A DNA stretch of 64,000 nucleotides from Halostagnicola sp. A-GB9-2 (GTDB lineage Archaea > Halobacteriota > Halobacteria > Halobacteriales > Natrialbaceae), in NCBI RefSeq assembly GCF_030068615.1, contig NZ_JASJOC010000005.1, positions 1-64,000 on the forward strand. Reading direction: 5' to 3'. Position numbers and translations under genes: made by a program. Positions 18,064 to 26,500 of the stretch are shown here, piece after piece (the stretch's first letter is position 1; each line of letters begins with the position of its first letter). Under the pieces are notes generated by a model, which saw only the letters and a program-made list of their open reading frames with translations, did no database searches and was not told where the DNA came from.

Positions 18064-19398
18064 ATGGCTGATGGGAATTTATTGCTTCAACCTTCGGACA
18101 GTGCCGAAACTAACGGGGACGAAACCGAGTTGGAGCAACTTCGTGAACAGCGGGACTTCTGGCGAAGTCTTTTCGGAGATCTCGTCGACGAATTTCCGGA
18201 GCCTGTGGTCGTCGTTGACGACGACGGAACGATCACCCACTGGAATGATGCCCACGTCGAGATGACTGGCATCACCAAAAATGATGCCGTCGGGAACAAG
18301 GCGATGAACGTTATCGGGACCGACGGCGTCGACGAAACGTTGGCTGAGGAGATCGCTCGCAAGGGAGAACCGGTCCGAGAAGACAAGATCCGCTCCGGCG
18401 AAAGCGACGGCGATAGCTGGCACATTCGCGCGGCGGGTACTCCGTTGCGATCTCCCGACGGCGAATCTATCGGTGCGTTCGAATACGTTTCGATCGTCAC
18501 CGATCTGGTCGAGCAGCGCAAAGAACTGGAGCGAATTCAGACGGCTATTAGCGAGACTGTTGAGGGAGCAGTTGGAGATCTATTGGCGGCCGCCGAAACA
18601 AATGCAGAAACCACCGAAGAGGTCGACAACCTCGCCGAAGAGCAAGTCGAAAACCTCGTTGAGGTGCGCAACGAGATGGAATCGCTCTCGGCGACCGTCG
18701 AGGAAATTTCCGCCAGCGCCGAGGAGGTCAGTAGTCAGAGCGAAGCCGCAGCCGAACTGGCAGAGGAATCGAAGGACGCCACCGGCGAAATCGTCACGAT
18801 GATCGACGACGTTCGAGGGGCGACCGACACCCTTTCGGAAAGCAGCCGCAACCTCGAACAGCGGATGGAAGAAATCGACAAAGTCGTCGACGTGATCGAT
18901 CAAATCGCCGATGAAACGAACCTCCTCGCGGTCAACGCGAACATTCAGGCAGCACAGGTCGATGCAGGGGCGGAAGGGTTCGGCGTCGTCGCGGACGAAG
19001 TCAAAGAACTCGCCGACCAATCGAAAGAAGAGGTCGAAACGATCGAAGACATTGTTGACGATGTCAGCGAGAACACGACCGAAACCATCGAAAGCGTCGA
19101 AACGACGATCAGCCGGGTCGACGATGCAATCGAACGGGCCCGTATGGTCGACGACAAGCAATCCGAAATCAAGTCCGCAGTCGAGGAAGCAAATACCGGG
19201 ATCGAACAAATAGCCGGGGCAACCGACGATCAGGCGGCAACTGCAGAAGAGGTTGCCACGATGCTCGGCAGATCCGTCGACCAGATCGAGGACGTTTCGG
19301 ATGAAATCGAGACCCTCGCGGAAACCAACGATAAGCAGGCCGAAAAGGTCAGAGAGGTTCGGGACGACGTTCGAGACCTCGAGTCTGATCTCTCCTAG
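18064..19398 (+). CDS. Soluble PAS-domain methyl-accepting transducer
   Basis: A 444-aa chemotaxis transducer without membrane segments. After a short coiled start, a PAS domain spans about residues 40-155 (VVVDDDGTITHWNDAHVEMTG at its core), then a long coiled-coil signalling domain to the end. The hairpin tip region is LLAVNANIQAAQVDAG with VVADEVKELADQS following. Gln stands at the position where many transducers have Glu in NAxIEAA. It should sense an intracellular signal, perhaps redox or a small ligand, and pass it to CheA/CheW. Its position between catabolic and energy genes suggests metabolic taxis; no ligand is shown. Confidence 0.9.
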   Translation: MADGNLLLQPSDSAETNGDETELEQLREQRDFWRSLFGDLVDEFPEPVVVVDDDGTITHWNDAHVEMTGITKNDAVGNKAMNVIGTDGVDETLAEEIARKGEPVREDKIRSGESDGDSWHIRAAGTPLRSPDGESIGAFEYVSIVTDLVEQRKELERIQTAISETVEGAVGDLLAAAETNAETTEEVDNLAEEQVENLVEVRNEMESLSATVEEISASAEEVSSQSEAAAELAEESKDATGEIVTMIDDVRGATDTLSESSRNLEQRMEEIDKVVDVIDQIADETNLLAVNANIQAAQVDAGAEGFGVVADEVKELADQSKEEVETIEDIVDDVSENTTETIESVETTISRVDDAIERARMVDDKQSEIKSAVEEANTGIEQIAGATDDQAATAEEVATMLGRSVDQIEDVSDEIETLAETNDKQAEKVREVRDDVRDLESDLS

Positions 19399-19484
19399 CG
19401 TCGGTATTTCGGCATACTCGCGCCTGATTTGTTCGCCCACGACTGTTGAAGTAATATGCCTGTCAGGAGGACAGTGCGAGAAAA

Positions 19485-19496
19485 AATATTTAAATA
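19485..19496 (+). promoter_or_regulatory. TATA box upstream of 19521
   Basis: The run AAATATTTAAATA lies about 25 bases before an ATG at 19521. It either starts a short leaderless gene or is the promoter of the large oxidoreductase at 19734 with a long leader. Confidence 0.5.
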
Positions 19497-19520
19497 GCGC
19501 TGGTGTCTGGTACTCAGTGA

Positions 19521-19703
19521 ATGCGAAACCGTCTCATCGGGAGCATAACGAATCCTGATGAACTTCCTGAAGCGAATCTGTCCGTTCTCGGTATCACGAG
19601 TATCGACTCTACGCTGGCATCCATCCCCGACCTCGGGGCGACGGTACTGCTGCCAGACAATGATGTCTCTACCGTGGTCCGAACTATCTTTCCACAGCCG
19701 TGA
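19521..19703 (+). CDS. Possible small protein (60 aa), leaderless
   Basis: The frame starts about 25 bases after a good TATA box and ends 30 bases before the large FAD/Fe-S oxidoreductase. The product resembles no family known to me and has no Cys pair or membrane segment. It may be a genuine small protein co-transcribed with the oxidoreductase, an upstream ORF controlling it, or chance. The promoter spacing is the only support. Confidence 0.3.
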   Translation: MRNRLIGSITNPDELPEANLSVLGITSIDSTLASIPDLGATVLLPDNDVSTVVRTIFPQP

Positions 19704-19733
19704 ACCCCTGTTCGAATCGTCCAATTACAAGCG

Positions 19734-22700
19734 ATGACTACGAGTTCCAATAATCCACCCGACGGTAGTATAGCCACCCCGACAACGGATTCCAGAGCGG
19801 AATACGAGTACGTCTCTACGGACGTCGACCGTCCGGGTCTCGTCGACGATCTCAGGGAGCGTCTCGACGGCGACGTTCGCTTCGATACCTACACGCGGCA
19901 GTTGTACGCGACTGATGCGAGTGCGTACGAACAGACCCCGATCGGCGTCGTCTTTCCGGACGGAACCCCGGACGTCGCCAGCGTCGTTTCCTATTGTGCA
20001 AAACGCGAGATCCCAGTCCTCCCGCGGGGTGGCGGAACGAGCCTCGCCGGACAGGCCGTAAACGAGGCGGTCGTCCTCGATTTCACCCGCTACATGGACG
20101 GGATCGTTTCGATCTCTCCCGAGGACGAACGCGCTCACGTCCAGTCCGGAACCGTCCTCGAAACGCTCAACGAAGCGCTCGCACCGCACGACCTGAAGTT
20201 CGCTCCCGATCCGGCGGCAGGAAACCGCAGCGCCATCGGCGGAGCGATCGGCAACAACTCGACCGGAGCGCACTCGCTCGTGTACGGAAAGACCGACGCG
20301 TACATCGAGGAGTGTGAAGCCGTCCTCGCCGACGGGACCGTGACGACGCTAGGCGAGATTTCCGTCGACGAGATCCGTGCGAAAGCGGATCCCAACGGCG
20401 ACCTTCTCGAGCGCGTCTACGCCCAGATCACCACGGTTCTCGACGAACAGGCGGACGCCGTCCGGGATCGATTCCCCGATCTGAAACGCAACGTTTCCGG
20501 ATACAATTACGATGTCCTGGTCGAGGAAGCCGAAACGGGTACTGTCAACCTCGCCCGATTACTCGCCGGGAGCGAAGGAACGCTCGCTATCGTCACGGAG
20601 GCGACGGTCTCTCTCGAGCCCCTTCCGGAAACCAAGGCCGTCTCGCTGTTGTTCTACGAGAGCGTCCTCGAGGCGGTCACCGACGTTCAGTACGTTCTCG
20701 AACACGATCCGGCGGCCGTCGAACTTATCGACGACGTGTTACTCGGGTTAGCTCGAAATACGGCGGAGTTCGAGGAGGCCGCTTCGCTCGTTCCGCCGGC
20801 GGCAAACGCCGCGTTGCTCGTCGAATTCTACGCCGAAGACGACGATGACGGACGAGATCAAACGGCCGGCGTTCTCGCCGATCGAGTGCCGGACGGCGGC
20901 GACGACACCGAGAACCCGCCACCGGCCGATCATCCACGGTCCGACGACAGCTTGGCATTCGCCGGTCTCGAGGCCCACGAGAGCGGAGAGCGAACGATGT
21001 TCTGGACCCTTCGAAAGGCTGGACTTCCGATCTTACTCTCGCGGACGTCCGACGAAAAGCACATCAGCTTCATTGAAGACTGTGCCGTGCCGCCGGAACA
21101 CCTCCCCGAGTTCGTCGAGCGATTTCAGGAACTACTCGCCGAAAAGGATCGCGACAACGACGCTGCCTTTTACGCCCACGCCGGACCAGGCGTGCTACAC
21201 GTTCGCCCGCTCGTGAACACGAAAGCGGATCGCGACCGCTTGGACATGGTCGATATCGCCGACGAGGTGACCGACATGGTCGTCGAGTTCGGTGGGAGCG
21301 TCTCGGGCGAACACGGCGACGGTCGCGCGAGAACCCAGTGGAACCGCAAACTCTACGGGGACGAACTCTGGCACTCGTTCCGCGAATTAAAGACCGCCTT
21401 CGATCCCGACTGGTTGCTCAACCCCGGAAACGTCTGCGGCGATCACGACATGACCGAGCACCTGCGCTACGACGACGAATACGCCTATGACGCCGGCCTC
21501 GATCCCGCCCTAAACTGGGACAACGAGAACGGAATGCAGGGAATGGTTGAACTCTGTCACGGCTGTGGCGGTTGTCGAGGCAGTCAGGACACGACCGGCG
21601 GCGTCATGTGTCCAACCTACCGCGCCGCAGACGAGGAGATTACGGCGACTCGAGGCCGGGCGAATCTGTTACGCCAGGCGATGAGCGGCGATCTTCCGGA
21701 CGACCCCACCGACGACGAGTTCGCCGAGGAGGTGCTCGATCTCTGTATCGGCTGTAAAGGGTGCGCTCGAGACTGCCCGAGCGAGGTCGATATGGCCAAG
21801 CTCAAAACCGAGGTTATGCACGCGCGACACCAGAAACAGGGAGCGAGTCTGCGTGACAAACTGTTCGCTAATTTCGACACACTCGCCTCTCTTGCAAGCA
21901 CGCTCGCGCCGGTTTCGAACCTCGCGCAGTCGATTCCAGGATCGAAGCTTCTCGCCGAGAAAACGGTCGGTATTGCACGGGAACGTTCCCTTCCGACGTT
22001 CCACCGTGAGACCGTTCAGGACTGGTTTGAAGCACGCGGAGGCTCGAAAGTCTCTGCCGAGCAAGCGAATCGAAAAGCCGTCCTTTTTGCCGATACGTAC
22101 ACCAATTATAGCCATCCCGAGGTTGGGAAAGCGGCTATCCACGTTCTCGAGGCTGCTGGCGTGCACGTCGATATCGCCACTAGAACCGGGAGCGGTCGGC
22201 CCCCGCTTTCGAAAGGATTCATCGATCTCGCTCGCGAACGGATGGATGGAAACGTTGCGGAACTCGAGCCACGCGTGAACGACGGGTGGGACATCGTTCT
22301 CGTAGAGCCATCGGATGCCGTCATGTTTCAGTCGGATGCGTTGGATCTCCTTTCGGGCGAGCGTGTCGAAGCTGTTGGCGCGAACTCCTACGGTATCTGT
22401 GAATATCTCGACCAGTTCCGCCTCGATCAGAATATCGACTGGAACGCGCCGGGCGATTACGTCGCCTACCACGGCCATTGCCACCAGAAAGCGTCGAAAA
22501 AGGAGCATCACGCAGTCGGCGTCCTTCGCCGTGCCGGTTACGAGGTCGATCCCCTCGATTCGGGCTGTTGTGGGATGGCAGGCACGTTCGGCTACGAAGC
22601 CGAGCACTATTCGATGAGTCAGTCCATTGCTGACATCCTCGTCGACCAGATCGATGCAAGTGACGCCCCCGTCGTAACGGCACCGGGTAATTCGTGCCGC

Positions 22701-22823
22701 ACTCAACTCGAGGGACGGGAAGTCGACCCCGTTCCGGTTGGTAGTTCGCTTTCTGGATCGAAACTCGATGGAGATTCCCCGCCGACGCCGATCGAACTGT
22801 TAGCGTACGCCGCGACTCGCTAA
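19734..22823 (+). CDS. FAD-linked oxidase fused to Fe-S and CCG domains (D-lactate/glycolate dehydrogenase type)
   Basis: A 1029-aa fusion. The N-terminal half is a PCMH/VAO-type FAD domain (PVLPRGGGTSLAGQAVN near residue 97, GGAIGNNSTGAHSLVYGKTDA near 165) followed by an FAD-oxidase C domain. Residue about 600 begins a ferredoxin-like region with CHGCGGC and CIGCKGCARDCPSE, then two CCG-type segments (HCHQKASKK, DSGCCGMAGTFGYE). This arrangement is known from quinone-linked D-lactate or glycolate dehydrogenases. It would oxidise a 2-hydroxy acid and pass electrons through Fe-S centres to the quinone pool. No membrane segment is seen, so it is probably peripheral. The substrate is inferred. 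Confidence 0.9.
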   Translation: MTTSSNNPPDGSIATPTTDSRAEYEYVSTDVDRPGLVDDLRERLDGDVRFDTYTRQLYATDASAYEQTPIGVVFPDGTPDVASVVSYCAKREIPVLPRGGGTSLAGQAVNEAVVLDFTRYMDGIVSISPEDERAHVQSGTVLETLNEALAPHDLKFAPDPAAGNRSAIGGAIGNNSTGAHSLVYGKTDAYIEECEAVLADGTVTTLGEISVDEIRAKADPNGDLLERVYAQITTVLDEQADAVRDRFPDLKRNVSGYNYDVLVEEAETGTVNLARLLAGSEGTLAIVTEATVSLEPLPETKAVSLLFYESVLEAVTDVQYVLEHDPAAVELIDDVLLGLARNTAEFEEAASLVPPAANAALLVEFYAEDDDDGRDQTAGVLADRVPDGGDDTENPPPADHPRSDDSLAFAGLEAHESGERTMFWTLRKAGLPILLSRTSDEKHISFIEDCAVPPEHLPEFVERFQELLAEKDRDNDAAFYAHAGPGVLHVRPLVNTKADRDRLDMVDIADEVTDMVVEFGGSVSGEHGDGRARTQWNRKLYGDELWHSFRELKTAFDPDWLLNPGNVCGDHDMTEHLRYDDEYAYDAGLDPALNWDNENGMQGMVELCHGCGGCRGSQDTTGGVMCPTYRAADEEITATRGRANLLRQAMSGDLPDDPTDDEFAEEVLDLCIGCKGCARDCPSEVDMAKLKTEVMHARHQKQGASLRDKLFANFDTLASLASTLAPVSNLAQSIPGSKLLAEKTVGIARERSLPTFHRETVQDWFEARGGSKVSAEQANRKAVLFADTYTNYSHPEVGKAAIHVLEAAGVHVDIATRTGSGRPPLSKGFIDLARERMDGNVAELEPRVNDGWDIVLVEPSDAVMFQSDALDLLSGERVEAVGANSYGICEYLDQFRLDQNIDWNAPGDYVAYHGHCHQKASKKEHHAVGVLRRAGYEVDPLDSGCCGMAGTFGYEAEHYSMSQSIADILVDQIDASDAPVVTAPGNSCRTQLEGREVDPVPVGSSLSGSKLDGDSPPTPIELLAYAATR

Positions 22824-22931
22824 CCGACAAGCGGCTCTGGATACGTCTCCGTTGGTAAGTCCTCGTCTCGTCTTTGGGCCTGTTGCTCTTCTTTGAGAAA
22901 CTGTTAACATGATACATGCGTACGCTTCACT

Positions 22932-23300
22932 ATGGGATATCACAATATCGATCCGAATGAGCTTCCAGCGATGGAGGATCGATCGGCGACGGCTCGTTCG
23001 ATTACGGATTTTGCCGATCTGAATAACATCGGTATTCGAACGTACGAGGCTGCTCCGGGCGAGAAACTTCCGCTTGCGTATCATTACCACGAGGAACAGG
23101 AGGAGGCCTTTTTCGTTATCGATGGAGAACTCCATATCGAAACCCCGGAGGGAGAGTTCGTTACGAAAGCTGGAAACGTATTCGTCGCGGAACCCGGGAG
23201 TCCACACAGGGCGTACAATCCGGATGATGCGTCCGACTCCGTCGAGGTACTCGCCCTCGGGGCGCCCTCCGTGGACGACGCTGCGGTGTACGAGCCCTAA
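22932..23300 (+). CDS. Cupin domain protein
   Basis: A 122-aa single cupin. The metal-binding motif is complete: YHYHEEQEEAFFVIDGEL (about residues 48-65) and a second part AEPGSPHRAYNP near 92. Length and layout match small haloarchaeal cupins of unknown substrate. It follows the oxidoreductase by 108 bases on the same strand and may be part of the same unit or have its own promoter. Confidence 0.88.
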   Translation: MGYHNIDPNELPAMEDRSATARSITDFADLNNIGIRTYEAAPGEKLPLAYHYHEEQEEAFFVIDGELHIETPEGEFVTKAGNVFVAEPGSPHRAYNPDDASDSVEVLALGAPSVDDAAVYEP

Positions 23301-23519
23301 CCAGTACGTCCTCCTCGAGGTCACTCCGTCGATTCGCTCGAGGGGCGTCGAATCGGCTGGTTCATCCCAGCCACCACCGGAATAGTACTGGTACAGAAAG
23401 CTTGCAGTTCCAAGGGCGACACCGACAGCACCGAATCCGAGCCCATATTTGACTGGTGATCCTGTTGTCGCATTCGAATCCGAGCGCCGGTGCCAGCACT
23501 GCGTACTGCTCACGACCAA
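23301..23519 (-). other. Possible remnant of a small membrane protein
   Basis: A minus-strand frame starting at 23519 contains a convincing hydrophobic segment (YGLGFGAVGVALGTASFLY) followed by a polar tail. The frame then runs on through the antisense of the cupin gene, which is not expected for a real protein. Only the part outside the cupin gene looks natural. It may be a truncated or frameshifted membrane protein gene. Confidence 0.25.
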
Positions 23520-23868
23520 TATTTGGGTATCGCAGTATGTGGTTTATGCAAACCACTCTACTCGTTTCGCATTCGAACTCTCTGTCTACTCATTGTATTG
23601 GTCCGAAATTTCGAATCGCTTGTGTTCGTTGAGCGTTATTGCATCTCGTTCACTGCAGTGTTCCTTGTCGTTGAAAGCAGTTTGAGAATCTCTTGATCGA
23701 TTGAGTACCGAGTGGCGTTCCAAGCCTGAGCTGATGGGTAAAATTGATGGCGTCAACTGTGCTCGCTCACCAGTCGACGCTTGGAACGGAACTATATTTT
23801 CACCGATGACTGTTCAGCCATGTCGTCGTGCCCGTCACATCAATCCATTTCGACAGACCGCTCGTTTT

Positions 23869-23900
23869 GGCAGTGTCTAGTTAGGCCAGTTTGAGAGATG
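23869..23900. mobile_element. IS6-type terminal repeat remnant
   Basis: About 30 bases beginning GGCAGTGTCTAGTTAGGC match the transposase-start end of the IS6 element at 8103 (GGCAGTATTTAGTTGAGC, then CCAGTTTGAGA in both). No IS6 transposase follows. It is a solo end left after deletion or recombination, and it lies directly beside the plasmid-type partition region. Confidence 0.65.
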
Positions 23901-24221
23901 ATTGAACAATGGGTCGAAGATCTCATTCTCTACAAATCATATATGGGCTTCGACGCCCGTGAAGTGATTATTCCGAAGCTCGGACGCGAACTGCAGGTTG
24001 GATCACGGCTACTCAACCGATTGTCTCTAGCGTTTGAACGGTATATTCGATCCAAACAAGTGTTTGAGATGCTGTTGTTGTATGCTGAAATCAACTCCTT
24101 GACACAAATATTAAAATGCTCTGTACAAAACGTACATTTGTCACTACTGCTCGTTACTTCCACTCATTGTATACCATTCGAACAATTGGATGTTGGTAGT
24201 GTGAAACTCGGTTGTTTGTAG
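23898..24221 (+). CDS. Doubtful ORF of 107 aa in the repeat region
   Basis: An open frame that starts inside the IS6 end remnant and runs through part of the GTTTG/CAAAC repeats. Its first 60 residues have a plausible composition (many charged residues, helical), but no family is recognised. It may be the damaged end of a plasmid gene or non-coding. Confidence 0.2.
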   Translation: MIEQWVEDLILYKSYMGFDAREVIIPKLGRELQVGSRLLNRLSLAFERYIRSKQVFEMLLLYAEINSLTQILKCSVQNVHLSLLLVTSTHCIPFEQLDVGSVKLGCL

Positions 24222-24357
24222 CGTTTGTATGATCCAAACAATGGTTGCAAATGTGTGTTTCAAACGCAGGTTTCAAACAATTATTTCAGGTGGTAGTCAC
24301 ACTCGAAACATATAAATAATACTTCTGTTTGTTGGTGGGGTATATATGATCTGTTTG
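24029..24357. repeat. Iteron-like GTTTG/CAAAC repeat region upstream of parA
   Basis: About ten GTTTG or CAAAC pentamers lie in 330 bases. Clear longer repeats are GATCCAAACAA at 24049-24059 and 24231-24241, and GTTTCAAAC at 24257-24265 and 24270-24278. They precede the ParA-type gene, so a centromere-like partition site or autoregulatory operator is likely; a replication iteron array is also possible. The region is AT-rich compared with its surroundings. Confidence 0.55.
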
Positions 24358-24405
24358 CGTAGTCTGACGAAAACTTATAGTTGATGCCTTCAATGAAACT
24401 CATAC

Positions 24406-25302
24406 ATGCTTTCATACGCGGTATACAGCGAAGCGGGCGGCGTCGGGAAAACGACGCTTAGTGCGAATCTAGCGGTTGCACACGCTCGAGCCGGGCTTGA
24501 CGTCCTCGTCGTTCCACTCGATCCACAGGACGGTGACCTGAGTTATCTCTTCGATGTCGACGACGATCGGGCGAATACCGATACGGATACGCTGGTTCAT
24601 CACCTCGTCGGGCGCGCAACCGATGACTTCACCGAGCTCGTTCGAACCGTCGAACACGGTGTCGATATTATTCCGGAACACAACCGCCTTGAGGATCTGG
24701 GTGAAGCGCTGCGCAAGGAACAGGAGGCCCGCAGTGACTTCGGCGAATCGTTCCCTATGTGGACACAGTTACAGCGTGTCCTCCGAGAGGCGAACGTCAA
24801 CAAACACTACGATGTGCTGATCGTTGACCCGCCTGCGAGTTCGGGTCCGCATCTGTACAACGCCCTCGACGCGACACGGAATCTCGTCTTGCCGCTCGAA
24901 CCATCGGGCAAGGGACAGGCATCCGTGAGCGGGCTCGATGACCTCGTAACGAACCTCGAGGAACAACTCGAGATCAATATCGGCGTTCTCGCGGCAGTGC
25001 CGAACCGATTCAAGGGCACCCGTGATCAAGATAGTATCATCGAGGAGATCGAAACGCAGGGGTTCGACGTCCCGGCTATTCTCCGAGACCGGACGTCCCT
25101 GCTCGAGGGCTGTTGGCGCAAGAAGTGTAGTGCGTTTACGTACGTGCGCGAACACCGCGATCGGCGACGAGAGTACGAACTCGAGACCCTCGAGAAATTC
25201 GATCGACTGGCCCGCCATCTCGAAGCGCAGGGCGATATCGAGGCACCGGCCCCTCCGGAAGCGGGCTCTCTCGAGCGTGAGGACGTGGAGGTCCGCGCAT
25301 GA
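24406..25302 (+). CDS. ParA-family partition ATPase
   Basis: A 298-aa ParA/MinD-type ATPase. The Walker A motif EAGGVGKTTLSANLA is near residues 8-22, with Ala where the signature Lys of KGGxGKT normally stands; a DPQDGDLSYLF switch-like segment is near 44 and LIVDPPAS (Walker B type) near 143. Such proteins move plasmid or chromosome copies together with a DNA-binding partner. The next gene overlaps its end by four bases (ATGA), fitting a two-gene partition operon. The start is placed at 24406, about 30 bases after a TATA-like ACTTATAG. Some haloarchaeal ParA-like proteins act in other positioning tasks, so the partition role is inferred from repeats and partner. Confidence 0.88.
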   Translation: MLSYAVYSEAGGVGKTTLSANLAVAHARAGLDVLVVPLDPQDGDLSYLFDVDDDRANTDTDTLVHHLVGRATDDFTELVRTVEHGVDIIPEHNRLEDLGEALRKEQEARSDFGESFPMWTQLQRVLREANVNKHYDVLIVDPPASSGPHLYNALDATRNLVLPLEPSGKGQASVSGLDDLVTNLEEQLEINIGVLAAVPNRFKGTRDQDSIIEEIETQGFDVPAILRDRTSLLEGCWRKKCSAFTYVREHRDRRREYELETLEKFDRLARHLEAQGDIEAPAPPEAGSLEREDVEVRA

Positions 25303-25835
25303 CCGGGCTCAAGTCGGGGTCCGGCGACGATCTGTGGGGAGATGACGAAGAGACAACCGACGAGGAACCTGCCGATGGGAGATCGGACGAGAAAGCGGAG
25401 ACCGAGACTGCCGAAGAGCGGTCGGTTCAGTCGGAATCTGCTGAAAGCACGCGGAACCAGGACCAAACGAGCCCTAGCCCCGGAAGTGCTTCCGAATCTG
25501 CCAGTTCCCCAGGGGGCGGGTCCGAATCGTCGACCGAGCGGCAGCCGGAATCTCCCCGGCGTTCGTCGACCCAGTCGGACCAGTCACATTCCTACATCGT
25601 TCGCCGTGCTATTCAGGACAAATCCGTTCAGTTCGAACGCGACGAACGACTCACGTTTTTCGTTCACGACGATGTCATCGAGGGCGAACGAGATCTCATA
25701 ACTGATCTCGAGTCTACGCTCGGCCGCGACGTTCCAAAGTTTGACATCCGTGAGGCAGTGTATCGTGCCGCATTACGGAACCAGGATGACGTTCTCGAGG
25801 AACTGGTGCAGATGGGATACTCGGAAAACGAGTAA
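25299..25835 (+). CDS. Probable ParA partner protein (partition accessory)
   Basis: A 178-aa protein whose ATG overlaps the parA stop. Residues 1-100 are a low-complexity acidic Ser/Glu/Pro/Gln-rich stretch. Residues about 100-178 form a compact domain (SYIVRRAIQDKSVQFERDERLTFF and so on). It has no ParB N-terminal motif. By position it should be the DNA-binding or adaptor partner of the ATPase, as in small plasmid partition operons where the second gene differs from ParB. Function is inferred from operon structure only. Confidence 0.7.
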   Translation: MTGLKSGSGDDLWGDDEETTDEEPADGRSDEKAETETAEERSVQSESAESTRNQDQTSPSPGSASESASSPGGGSESSTERQPESPRRSSTQSDQSHSYIVRRAIQDKSVQFERDERLTFFVHDDVIEGERDLITDLESTLGRDVPKFDIREAVYRAALRNQDDVLEELVQMGYSENE

Positions 25836-26078
25836 CGGCCATCTCATAAATCACACAACGCGATATCTATTGTGGGTGCCAACAAATCGCACAGATTCTG
25901 AATTTGGATTTCTACAAACCACCAACTAATAAACACTTATTATCGATGTCGAGCTAATTCAGCGATTCAGAAGAGGTAGCCGGTACCCTACACTCAGGAG
26001 TGAATCAAGTGAATATCAACCCTCTCCTGTCTTTTGTGGTGGAATCTGATTCTGAACTAAGATCGACTCTCACTATTT
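25836..26078. other. Intergenic spacer after the partition operon
   Basis: An AT-rich spacer with no gene. It separates the partition operon from the decayed transposase. Confidence 0.4.
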
Positions 26079-26466
26079 CGTCAGTCGCCCACGCACCAAA
26101 CCGCAGGCGGGGATGATTACAGTGGTAAAAACCAATACCACCTGGTTCTGGGTTGTCGCTGTCCTTTCGATCGTTACCCCCGATTGCAACTATGTCCTCG
26201 GCTTCGAACCCGCCGGTGCAGCTGACGAATACGATCACGTCCTGGATACAATGCTCGAACGCACCTAAGACCAGTTCAATCTCGAGTTTGGCCGGATCTA
26301 CCTCGATAGCGGACTGCGGAACACCAAGATCATGGACGTCTGCGAAGAATATGATCTGAACTTGCCTTGTTGAACGCAAGACGGCATCGGGGTGGGGTTG
26401 CTGATCTACAATTTCACGGCGGTAGAGACGACTTTTCAAACTCAGAAGATGCAGTAGCTGTCAGTC
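26079..26466 (+). pseudogene. Decayed IS4-type transposase, 5-prime piece
   Basis: Translating the + strand gives recognisable transposase core sequence with stops: TTWFWVVAVLSIV, CNYVLGFEPAG, then a stop near 26268 and FNLEFGRIYLDSGLRNTKI followed by VCEEYDLNL. The second piece (27480-28054) carries the YREK end, so an IS5-type element has inserted into this old gene. The N-terminal part of the transposase is not recognisable. Confidence 0.65.
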
Positions 26467-26500
26467 ACAGTGATTGCTGATGAGTCAAAACTATGGTACC

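Noticed and set aside
18679-19440. Long minus-strand frame opposite the chemotaxis transducer
   Set aside because: Typical Asp/Phe/Val-rich shadow of a coiled-coil gene; no start or promoter.
22800-23519. A 239-codon minus-strand frame
   Set aside because: Most of it is antisense to the cupin gene; only the part before 23301 looks natural and is listed as a possible remnant.
23717-23787. A 9-base inverted repeat GTTCCAAGC...GCTTGGAAC with a 53-base loop
   Set aside because: The loop is long and the arms short; it may be chance or an old IS trace, and no second copy was seen.
24769-25218. Minus-strand frame opposite parA
   Set aside because: Antisense to a gene with clear ATPase motifs.
26005-26439. 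A 144-codon minus-strand frame
   Set aside because: It is the reverse of recognisable transposase pseudogene sequence on the + strand.
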